From Fibrobacter sp. UWB13 (GTDB taxonomy: Bacteria; Fibrobacterota; Fibrobacteria; Fibrobacterales; Fibrobacteraceae): a DNA stretch of 64,000 nucleotides. The notes below the pieces were generated by a model, which saw only the letters and a program-made list of their open reading frames with translations, was not told the DNA's origin and did no database searches. The stretch lies in assembly GCF_900177805.1 (NCBI RefSeq), contig NZ_FXAX01000001.1, positions 2,232,001 through 2,296,000 on the forward strand, read 5' to 3'. The translations under genes were made by a program, and so were the position numbers. Of the stretch, positions 16,150-23,178 are shown in pieces. How positions within the stretch are numbered: the stretch's first letter is position 1; the number at the start of each line of letters is the position of its first letter.

Positions 16150-17553
16150 TCAAGCAAACAATTCTTTTATCGAAATAACCTTGTAATTGCCCAGATTTTT
16201 TATTTTCTTCTTGACTCCAGCCGTGACGCCCTTTCTGGAAAAAATCCAAAAATACAAATTGTCGCGTTTAATACACGGTGCGCACGCCTGCAAGTCAGAA
16301 AGTTCAGTCTCATCAAACGCCTTTTCAGTGTATTTACATTCGCAAAGAATGGCATTATTCTCATCTTGGGCAACAATGTCTATTTCCTCTTGACGTTTCG
16401 CAAGAGGGTTATTACCCCACCAGCGTCCAACTTGTTCAGCAAAGAACGGAAGCTCGCCATTATAGGATTTTTCCATAATAAACTGCGAGCACACTCTTTC
16501 AAATCGATGCCCAATATATCCATTTAAGCTTTCAGTTGTAAACTCTCTATCGTAATAAATTTCAGGTGAAATAAGCCCATTCAACATATTCAAATGTTTA
16601 TAAATAAACCTGAAATAAAAAGCAAAGTAGTTATCGTCAATGGAATAAAGCGTATTGCGAGCCTTGCCTTTTTCGCCAACAGGGATTTCTGTTTTGATAA
16701 ATCCCAAATTTTGAAGGACGTTCAGGTATTTTGCAATCTTCGCCCCATCTTCTCCGACCTTCATCTTTATATCATTAAGCGTCGAAGCACCAGAATTGAT
16801 AGCAAGCAGAATATTCTTATAAAAAAGCGTTTCTTTGAGTTCCATGCGAAGCAACGTATCAATTTCATTGTATAAGTAGCCCGTTGTAGAAAGGCAATTT
16901 TTGATGACGTTCTCGCGAATAGAAACGGAATCGTCAAAAAGAGAAAGGTATAGAGGAATACCGCCAAGAATTGAATAAACCGTTAGGACTTCTTCGTCAC
17001 TATATTTGGGGAAAAATTCTTTAGATTCTTTATATGAAAATGGTTGCAATTTCAAATCGGCAGTCTTGCGACCATATAAAGGTTTGGTAGAATCATCAAA
17101 CAAATCCTCAATAACAGAGACTTCAGAACCGCACAAAATTAAAAAAATGTTCTTTTTTTTCAGAATTCGGTCAATAGCATTCTGCAGCCCCGAATCGTAT
17201 ACAGGATTTGAATTGTACAAATAAGTAAACTCGTCAATAATGATATTCACACGTTTAGAAAAAGCGGCACCATCGATGAACGAGTAGACATCCTGCCAAG
17301 TCTCAAGTGAATTCAAAAAATCGCCAGCATTTAATACCCGTTTCAATTCCGTACAAAAATTACGAACATTATTGGCTTCGCTCCCTTTGTCAGCAGTAAA
17401 GAACACAGTATCCTTTTCATGAAGCGAGGCAAAGTGAGCCAAAAGAAAACTCTTGCCCACGCGCCTACGACCATGCATGATTAGCATTTCAAATTTCTTA
17501 GACCGATAAAGATCTTCAAGAAGCTTTAATTCTCTTTTACGTCCGACAAACAT
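16150..17553 (-). CDS. DUF234-type AAA ATPase (archaeal-ATPase family)
   Basis: 467 aa from MFVGRKRELKLLEDLY at 17553. Walker A HGRRRVGKSFLLAHF (about residue 30), Walker B region INIIIDEFTYLY, sensor LILCGSEVSVI, then a winged-helix segment and a C-terminal DUF234 nuclease-like domain (NAILCECKYTEKAF). Such proteins are common on mobile and defence islands, and their role is poorly known. An in-frame upstream ATG would add 32 residues made mostly of a 5-residue repeat (VNNFK/VNNFG). That stretch looks like operator DNA rather than protein, and the GGAG preceding 17553 lies in it. Confidence 0.85.
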   Translation of the reverse strand: MFVGRKRELKLLEDLYRSKKFEMLIMHGRRRVGKSFLLAHFASLHEKDTVFFTADKGSEANNVRNFCTELKRVLNAGDFLNSLETWQDVYSFIDGAAFSKRVNIIIDEFTYLYNSNPVYDSGLQNAIDRILKKKNIFLILCGSEVSVIEDLFDDSTKPLYGRKTADLKLQPFSYKESKEFFPKYSDEEVLTVYSILGGIPLYLSLFDDSVSIRENVIKNCLSTTGYLYNEIDTLLRMELKETLFYKNILLAINSGASTLNDIKMKVGEDGAKIAKYLNVLQNLGFIKTEIPVGEKGKARNTLYSIDDNYFAFYFRFIYKHLNMLNGLISPEIYYDREFTTESLNGYIGHRFERVCSQFIMEKSYNGELPFFAEQVGRWWGNNPLAKRQEEIDIVAQDENNAILCECKYTEKAFDETELSDLQACAPCIKRDNLYFWIFSRKGVTAGVKKKIKNLGNYKVISIKELFA

Positions 17554-17560
17554 CTTATTT

Positions 17561-17605
17561 ACTCCAAAGTTATTAACTTTAAAGTTATTTACTCTAGAGT
17601 TAATA
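17561..17605. repeat. Three 15-bp iterons over the ATPase start region
   Basis: Palindromic or near-palindromic 10-mers ACTCCAAAGT, ACTTTAAAGT and ACTCTAGAGT begin at 17561, 17576 and 17591, exactly 15 bp apart and joined by TTATT-like spacers. They cover the ribosome-binding site of the ATPase gene, so bound protein would block expression. They probably form an operator for autoregulation. Confidence 0.6.
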
Positions 17606-17786
17606 TAAATATTTTTCATTAGAGAATCAACAAATTCTAACAAAAACACTCTTTTTCAAGGGTATCATAAAAAAAAGACAATACATTGTCAAGTTTTTTC
17701 ATGACTTTTGCAATTTTTATCAATTTTAGCCAACCAATTTTACTACTTTATATTAAGTAATTATCAATACAGTAAGGAGGATTAAC

Positions 17787-18578
17787 ATGAACAAAAAGTC
17801 TATCGCACTCACCCATGCATTGGCTATACTATTTACATCATTTGCCATTTTAGGCTGTTCAAGCGACAATTCTAGCGGGGCAAACGGAAATGAATGCGTT
17901 TTCGCAAACAACGAAAAAAGCCCACTGATTCTGGATTCAATTTCGTCATGCATCATCAATCCCGATTCAATTGAAGGACTCATCGCATTAAATAAAATCT
18001 ACCTTAAATATTTTGACGGAACATGGAGACTCACATTCCCTGCAAATATCAATGATTTAAGAGACAATTACACCATCGCAACTCGCAGCGCAAACGACAC
18101 GTTGATCGTTTCCATGAAACGAAAAAAAGAAAGCACAGCCGTACCCGGCCTCGCCTGCCCCGTTCTAGTCTACACTTCGCTAAAAAGAGAACTAGAAGAG
18201 AATTACCTAGCAGCTATGGGCGCTTATTCCATCATCCGCTACGACGAAAATTTCGTTACTCTGGATTCCATATCGGATTGCATCCTCGACGAACAAGAAA
18301 TAAACAAGCACTACTTTTCCGACACCGCATTTGTCGAAGAAAAAAACGGGAAGAACATCATTGTTTTCCCGTCGCAATTAGACTATCCTAGAAAATATGT
18401 CAAATCAATCGGAGTGTTCATCAAAGGTGACACTCTGCAACTGGACCTTCTCGATAAAGAAAAACCACCTGAGACACCTCTGTTCTGCCCAATCAAAGTT
18501 TACGGAACGTTAAACAAACCATTCAACGGAAAATTTGTTTCGACCCGTTCAGGAGTTTACGTTTACAGTTCGATATAG
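17787..18578 (+). CDS. Hypothetical lipoprotein
   Basis: 263 aa with a lipoprotein signal (FAILGCSSDNSSG, Cys at about residue 24) and a strong AGGAGG site before the ATG. The mature part holds two similar halves, each with a CVF/CIL...LDSISxCI-type segment followed by PxxxCPVxVY(T/G)xLK (PGLACPVLVYTSLK and PLFCPIKVYGTLN). This suggests an internal duplication with conserved Cys pairs. No family was recognised. It overlaps the convergent GNAT gene by 16 nt. Confidence 0.75.
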   Translation: MNKKSIALTHALAILFTSFAILGCSSDNSSGANGNECVFANNEKSPLILDSISSCIINPDSIEGLIALNKIYLKYFDGTWRLTFPANINDLRDNYTIATRSANDTLIVSMKRKKESTAVPGLACPVLVYTSLKRELEENYLAAMGAYSIIRYDENFVTLDSISDCILDEQEINKHYFSDTAFVEEKNGKNIIVFPSQLDYPRKYVKSIGVFIKGDTLQLDLLDKEKPPETPLFCPIKVYGTLNKPFNGKFVSTRSGVYVYSSI

Positions 18579-19051
18579 TGCGGGATAATATCTTCGTAGT
18601 TCCCGTCTTTGAGCAAGAAACCCTTGGGAATCACGCCGAGCTGCGTAAATCCGAGCTTCTTGTAGAGCTTGAGTGCCGACGTGTTTGTGGCGACAACCGC
18701 ATTGAACTGCAAGATCCTGAAGCCGATTTCCTTTGCCTTCGCGAGGCAATCCTTTACGAGAAATTCACCGATGTGCTGGCCGCGTTTGTTCTTCTTGACC
18801 GCATAGCTTGCATTCGAAATATGCCCGCAGCGCCCGACATTGTTCGGGTGGAGAATGTACAGCCCCACAACCTCGCCGGAGTCCGTATCAAGAGCAATAC
18901 CCGTGAACGATTGCGACTTGAAAAAGGCGTCACCCGTCTGCGGGTCAAGCGCATCTTTCTGAGGGAACGCGATTCCGTCTTCGACGATATCGTTCCAGAT
19001 TTCAATCGCGTCGTTGATATACTTTGTACTGTATTCTTCAATTTTAAGCAT
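18563..19051 (-). CDS. GNAT-family N-acetyltransferase
   Basis: 162 aa. GNAT core: GLYILHPNNVGRCGHISNASYAV, then the acetyl-CoA loop region NKRGQHIGEFLVKDCLAKA, and the C-terminal NTSALKLYKKLGFTQLGVIPKG. It transfers an acetyl group to an unknown amine, possibly an amino acid or antibiotic. It lies 23 nt downstream of the LysR gene in the same direction, so the two are likely co-transcribed. Confidence 0.88.
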   Translation of the reverse strand: MLKIEEYSTKYINDAIEIWNDIVEDGIAFPQKDALDPQTGDAFFKSQSFTGIALDTDSGEVVGLYILHPNNVGRCGHISNASYAVKKNKRGQHIGEFLVKDCLAKAKEIGFRILQFNAVVATNTSALKLYKKLGFTQLGVIPKGFLLKDGNYEDIIPHYIEL

Positions 19052-19074
19052 GAGAATAATCCTCTAATTTCTTT

Positions 19075-19956
19075 TTATTCCCCCAGCACGTGCCGGAGCG
19101 TGTCGAGGAAAAGTTCGCCCGCCCGCGTGAACTGCTGGCCCCGCCGCCAAATGATGTACATGTTGGTGGTGAGCTCGGGCATGAGCGGCCTGAAGCACAG
19201 GCGCGAAGTGCGGCTCGTATCCACCAGTCCGTCGAAAGTGAGCAGGTAGCCCGTGCCCTCCTTCGCAAGCACCGAACCGTTGTACGAAAGATCCAGCCCC
19301 ACAATCACGTTCAGCCTCGAAATATCGTCGCCGAACCATTTCGGCAAATCCGCCACCATCGCCTGCCGCGACGCCATCAGCGGCTTGTCGAGCAAGTCCT
19401 TCGGCTCAATGAAATCCCGCTTGGCCAAAGGGTCGTCGCGACGCATCACCACGCCCCAGCGGTCCACCGAACGCACCGCAAGGCAGTTGTACTTTTCCAA
19501 ATCAACGTTGTCTACAACCACCGCGAAATCAAAAATGCCCTTGTCCAGCTTTTCCAAGGCGCGCTCACTGTCGCCCGAATATAAGTTGTACTTAATCTTC
19601 GGATAGTCGTCCCGGAGAATCGCGATGCACTTCGAAAGAAAATTCACGTTCCGCGATTCCGCGCAGGCAATGGCGATTTCACCCACCACCTCGTCTTCCT
19701 TCAGCGACTTGAAATCCTGCACCGTCCTGTCCGCCATCGAAAGGATATCCTCCGCACGCTCCCGCAAGAGTTCCCCCGCAGGCGTCAGCCGAATCGCGTA
19801 ATTCGTGCGCTCGAAAAGCTTTTCGCCCAGTTCCTCCTCCAACTCCTTGAGCTGGCGACTCACCGTCGGCTGCGTCACGCAAAGATTATCCGCCGCGCGC
19901 GAGACATTCCCCAACCGCGCCGCCTCCAGAAAATACCGCAAAACTCGAAGTTCCAT
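19075..19956 (-). CDS. LysR-family transcriptional regulator
   Basis: 293 aa. The N-terminal winged helix-turn-helix is classic (LRYFLEAARLGNVSRAADN, then LCVTQPTVSRQLKELEEELG). The effector-binding domain covers about residues 90-293. It probably regulates itself and the downstream GNAT gene. This block reads more GC-rich than the neighbouring ATPase and lipoprotein genes. No ATGC-N7-GCAT box of the other LysR regulon was seen upstream of it. Confidence 0.9.
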   Translation of the reverse strand: MELRVLRYFLEAARLGNVSRAADNLCVTQPTVSRQLKELEEELGEKLFERTNYAIRLTPAGELLRERAEDILSMADRTVQDFKSLKEDEVVGEIAIACAESRNVNFLSKCIAILRDDYPKIKYNLYSGDSERALEKLDKGIFDFAVVVDNVDLEKYNCLAVRSVDRWGVVMRRDDPLAKRDFIEPKDLLDKPLMASRQAMVADLPKWFGDDISRLNVIVGLDLSYNGSVLAKEGTGYLLTFDGLVDTSRTSRLCFRPLMPELTTNMYIIWRRGQQFTRAGELFLDTLRHVLGE

Positions 19957-20041
19957 ACCCGAAAGCTAATAAAATTCAAGCCCCGCAGGTATGAATTTGC
20001 AAAATAATGCCCGAAAGGAATAACTGATTGCAGCCCCACAT

Positions 20042-20095
20042 TTGTCATTCCCGCTCCATTTGTCACCCCGGCCACTGTGCCGGGGTCGCCGATTT
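20042..20095. repeat. REP-like repeat
   Basis: Two half-elements lie side by side: TGTCATTCCCGC and TGTCACCCCGGCCACTGTGCCGGGG. They belong to the same dispersed family as the copies at 2103 and 7144. The copy ends just before the promoter of the hsdM leader. Confidence 0.6.
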
Positions 20096-20110
20096 ACTAC
20101 TATTTTCCAC

Positions 20111-20337
20111 TGACATAGCCCCATTCCTCACGGTTTGGGGCGCATAGAAATTTGAGTTATTGCTCTTATTCTCGCCTTGAAAAACGACCAAAATTTTCAA
20201 ATCCAACGAGAATGGGCAGACACTCACGCACCCTGTGCGTGGGTCGTTTGTGCTTACGTTGGATAGGTTTCTTGGTCGTTACCTCAAGGCGGTAAGTGCA
20301 TTCGATTCCACGCCTTTTTTTGTGGATTGAATGCACC
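20111..20337 (+). ncRNA. Structured leader RNA upstream of hsdM (copy 2 of 2)
   Basis: P0 hairpin 20118-20141 (GCCCC/GGGGC). A 132-nt rod 20165-20296 is closed by CTTA/TAAG. Within it are P1 CGCCTTGA/TCAAGGCG, P2 AACGACCAA/TTGGTCGTT, P3 ATCCAACG/CGTTGGAT and the terminal hairpin CACGCAC/GTGCGTG. A hairpin with a T7-containing loop lies at 20296-20336. Against copy 1 the P0 length (24 nt) and the spacer to the rod (23 nt) are identical and the rod differs by 1 nt, while stem bases change in pairs. CTTATTCTCGCC and GGTAAGTGC are conserved. A TACTAT -10-like box lies about 7 nt before the presumed 5' end. Confidence 0.7.
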
Positions 20338-20339
20338 AG

Positions 20340-20368
20340 CATAAGGGCTAGCAAATGAGGCCCTTATG
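20340..20368 (+). promoter_or_regulatory. Hairpin enclosing the hsdM start codon
   Basis: CATAAGGGC (20340-20348) is perfectly complementary to GCCCTTATG (20360-20368), and the last three bases are the hsdM ATG. Most of the GAGG ribosome-binding site lies in the 11-nt loop. A 9-bp stem over the start codon should hold initiation low unless opened. Confidence 0.7.
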
Positions 20369-21811
20369 TTTGAGCAGACTTTTAACAATATCGATGACAT
20401 CCTCTGGAAAGAGGGTGGTTGCAGCAACGAACTGGATTATGTGGAACAAACTTCGTGGGTCCTGTTCCTCAAGTACCTGGACAACCTCGAAGCCGAGCGC
20501 GAAGAAGAAGCCGAACTCAAGGGCGAAACCTACGAGCGAATCATTGATAAGAAATTCCGTTGGAACACCTGGGCCGCCCCAAAGACCAAGAACGGCGAAC
20601 CCGACCACGCCAAGGCACTCACCGGCGACGACCTCACGGATTTCGTGAACAACAAGCTTTTCCCTTACCTCAAGAAGTTCAAGGAATCCGCCACCACGCC
20701 GCAATCACTGGAATACAAGATTGGCGAAATCTTCGGTGAACTCCGCAACAAAATAACGAGCGGCTACAACCTCCGCGAAATTCTGTGGTATGCCGACGCG
20801 CTGAGTTTCCAGAGTAGCGAAGATAAGCACGAGATGAGCCACCTGTACGAAGACAAAATTCGCAGGATGGGCAACGCAGGCCGTAACGGCGGCGAATACT
20901 ACACGCCGCGTCCGCTTATCCGCACCATCGTCCGCATCATCGACCCGAAAATCGGCGAGACCGTGCTAGACCCGGCTTGCGGAAGTGCTGGGTTCCTTTG
21001 CGAAGCCTACGCCTACATGAAGCAGAAAGTCAAGAGCGTTGCCGACAGGGAAACTTTGCAGAAGAAAACCTTCTACGGACAAGAGAAAAAGGGCCTTGCC
21101 TACATCATCGGCATCATGAACATGATTTTGCACGGCGTGAACGCACCGAACATTTTGCACACGAATACCTTGTCCGAAAACATGGCGAACGTGGAACAGA
21201 AAATGCGTAAGGACGTCATCATCGCGAACCCGCCCTTCGGTGGCAAGGAACGCGCCGAGGTCCAGCAGAATTTCCCCATCAAGACAAGCGAAACAGCCTA
21301 CCTCTTTATGCAGTATTTTGTCAAGTTGCTCAAGGCGGGCGGCCGCGCGGGCATCGTCATCAAGAACACATTCCTTTCAAACACCGACAACGCGTCGGTC
21401 ATGTTGCGCAAGGAACTCTTGGAAAACTGTGACCTGCACACGATTCTCGATTTGCCGAGTGGCGTGTTTACGGGCGCTGGCGTAAAGACCGTGGTGCTCT
21501 TCTTCGAAAAGGGTCGCCCCACCGAAAAAATCTGGTACTACCAGCCGGACTTTGGCCGCAACCTGGGCAAGACGAACCCGCTTACCGAAGATGACCTTGC
21601 GGAATTCGTGAAGTTGCAGAAGAAAAAGACCGACAGCGAAAAATCGTGGACCATAAACGTCAAGGATTTGAACCCCGAAACATACGACCTCTCGGTGAAA
21701 AATCCCAACAAGAAAACCGAAGTCGAACTCCGCGACGCCAAAACCATCATCAAGGAAATGCAGAGCTTAGACGAAGAGAATAGGAAAATCCTCGCCAAAT
21801 TGTCGATATGA
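20366..21811 (+). CDS. hsdM: Type I DNA methyltransferase, HsdM subunit
   Basis: 481 aa. An N-terminal helical HsdM domain (about residues 5-140) precedes the N6-adenine methyltransferase core: GGEYYTPRPLIRTIVRII, SAM motif I VLDPACGSAGFL (about residue 205) and catalytic motif IV VIIANPPFGG (about 290). With HsdS it forms the modification enzyme; adding HsdR gives the nuclease. It is the first gene of hsdM-hsdS-hsdR. The start codon sits in a hairpin behind a long structured leader shared with the type III system. Confidence 0.95.
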   Translation: MFEQTFNNIDDILWKEGGCSNELDYVEQTSWVLFLKYLDNLEAEREEEAELKGETYERIIDKKFRWNTWAAPKTKNGEPDHAKALTGDDLTDFVNNKLFPYLKKFKESATTPQSLEYKIGEIFGELRNKITSGYNLREILWYADALSFQSSEDKHEMSHLYEDKIRRMGNAGRNGGEYYTPRPLIRTIVRIIDPKIGETVLDPACGSAGFLCEAYAYMKQKVKSVADRETLQKKTFYGQEKKGLAYIIGIMNMILHGVNAPNILHTNTLSENMANVEQKMRKDVIIANPPFGGKERAEVQQNFPIKTSETAYLFMQYFVKLLKAGGRAGIVIKNTFLSNTDNASVMLRKELLENCDLHTILDLPSGVFTGAGVKTVVLFFEKGRPTEKIWYYQPDFGRNLGKTNPLTEDDLAEFVKLQKKKTDSEKSWTINVKDLNPETYDLSVKNPNKKTEVELRDAKTIIKEMQSLDEENRKILAKLSI

Positions 21812-21819
21812 GAGAACTT

Positions 21820-21901
21820 TGTCATTCTGGAGCGAAGCGATAGAATCCAAAGTGTTAAACAAAGTGTCACCCTGAGTCCCGGAACAAGTCCGGGATAAAC
21901 A
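21820..21901. repeat. Dispersed repeats between hsdM and hsdS
   Basis: GTCATTCTGGAGCGAAGCGA (from 21820) and GTCACCCTGAGTCCCGGAAC (from 21866) are two related repeat units. The first is the same kind of unit found in frame inside hsdS at 22539. Confidence 0.55.
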
Positions 21902-21934
21902 ATGTCGAATGGGTCTAAGCAACCGGAGAATGTT

Positions 21935-23176
21935 ATGAGCAAATGGGAATGGAAGAAACTTGGTGAAGTTGCAAAAATTTATAACGGCAACAGCATAAAT
22001 GCTAATGTAAAAAAGGAACGATACTCAAATGTAGAATCGGGATTTCCTTTTATCGCAACAAAAGATGTTGGTAATGATTCTGAAGTTGATTACGAAAATG
22101 GAATTAGAATACCTTTTGAGGAAGCCGGATTTAAAGTCGCAAGAAAGGATACTGTTTTAATATGTGCAGAAGGTGGTAGTGCAGGAAAAAAGAAATGTAT
22201 TTTAAATGAAGATGTTTGCTTTGGAAACAAGCTATTTGCAATTGATTATAATAGAGAAAAACTAATTGGAAAATTTGTTTTTTATTACACTTTTGAACAA
22301 TCTTTCACTGATGAGTTTCAAAAACTTTTATCGGGTATAATTGGTGGTGTCAGTTCTGCAAAATTTAAGGAAATTCAAATTCCCATTCCCCCTCTTTCGG
22401 AGCAGAATCGCATAGTCAAATTCCTTGACGAAGAATTCTCAAAAATAGACACACTCAAAACAAACGCCGAAACCAACCTCAAAAACGCCAAAGAACTATT
22501 CGAAACCACCCTTGAAAAAGAACTGAATTCCCAATCACGTCATTCTGAGCGTAGTGAAGAATCCAGTGCAGAATTGCCCTCCGGCTGGGAATGGAAAACA
22601 TTGGGGGATGTTTGTGAGATTCTATCGGATTTGATTAATCCAACAGAAGAAAAGTATTTGAATATGTATCATGTTGGTGGTGCAAATATTGAAAGTGAAA
22701 CAGGACGGATTATCGATTTGAAAACTTCAGAAGAAGAAGGTCTTACATCAGGTAAATTTGTTTTTGATGATTCTGTTGTGTTGTATAATAAAATTCGTCC
22801 TTATCTAAAAAAAGTTGCTCGACCTAATTTTGCTGGTATATGCAGTGCTGACATGTATCCGTTATCACCAAAAAACGGAATGCTTAAGGACTTTTTGTAT
22901 TACATCTTAATAGCAAGCGATTTTACTGATTATGCAATCAAACATTCTGATCGTGCGGGGATGCCAAAACTAAATCGAAAAGCTTTGTTTGTGTATGAAT
23001 TCCCCCTCCCGCCTCTTTCCGTCCAAAAAGAAATCGTCGCCCGCCTAGACAAACTCTCCGAGAACGTCAAACGCCTCGAAGCAAACTACAAGCAAATCAT
23101 CGCCAACTGCGACGAACTTAAAAAATCGATTCTGAAGAAAACTTTCGAAGGAGATTCCCGGTCAAGCCGGGAATGA
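21935..23176 (+). CDS. hsdS: Type I restriction specificity subunit, HsdS
   Basis: 413 aa from the ATG at 21935 (GGAGA 5 nt upstream); an ATG at 21902 lies within the repeat-rich spacer. Two target-recognition domains begin with WEWKKLGEVAKIYNG and WEWKTLGDVCEIL. Each ends in a helical arm (PPLSEQNRIVKFLDEEFSKI; PPLSVQKEIVARLDKL). Each domain reads one half of a split site. Between the first arm and the second domain the frame runs through a dispersed DNA repeat, giving SRHSERSEES. The last codons (FEGDSRSSRE) and the stop come from another repeat. Base usage in the recognition domains is AT-richer than in hsdM or hsdR, as expected for exchanged specificity modules. Confidence 0.93.
   Translation: MSKWEWKKLGEVAKIYNGNSINANVKKERYSNVESGFPFIATKDVGNDSEVDYENGIRIPFEEAGFKVARKDTVLICAEGGSAGKKKCILNEDVCFGNKLFAIDYNREKLIGKFVFYYTFEQSFTDEFQKLLSGIIGGVSSAKFKEIQIPIPPLSEQNRIVKFLDEEFSKIDTLKTNAETNLKNAKELFETTLEKELNSQSRHSERSEESSAELPSGWEWKTLGDVCEILSDLINPTEEKYLNMYHVGGANIESETGRIIDLKTSEEEGLTSGKFVFDDSVVLYNKIRPYLKKVARPNFAGICSADMYPLSPKNGMLKDFLYYILIASDFTDYAIKHSDRAGMPKLNRKALFVYEFPLPPLSVQKEIVARLDKLSENVKRLEANYKQIIANCDELKKSILKKTFEGDSRSSRE
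22539..22564. repeat. Dispersed repeat inside hsdS, translated in frame
   Basis: GTCATTCTGAGCGTAGTGAA (from 22539) belongs to the common GTCATTCTGAGC...GAATCC class. It is read as SRHSERSEES in the linker between the two halves of HsdS. Confidence 0.7.
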
Positions 23177-23178
23177 CA
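23150..23178. repeat. REP-like repeat at the hsdS/hsdR junction
   Basis: 29 nt identical to 2103-2131. It encodes the C-terminus and stop of HsdS and supplies both a GGAG and the ATG of hsdR within an ATGA overlap. Confidence 0.75.

Noticed and set aside
20201-20264. ATCCAAC...GTTGGAT resembles integron attC core sites (RYYYAAC/GTTRRRY)
   Set aside because: The equivalent stem in the mod leader (CGCAT/ATGCG) does not fit the attC consensus, the inner sequence lacks attC symmetry, and there is no integron integrase. The match is a by-product of stem P3.
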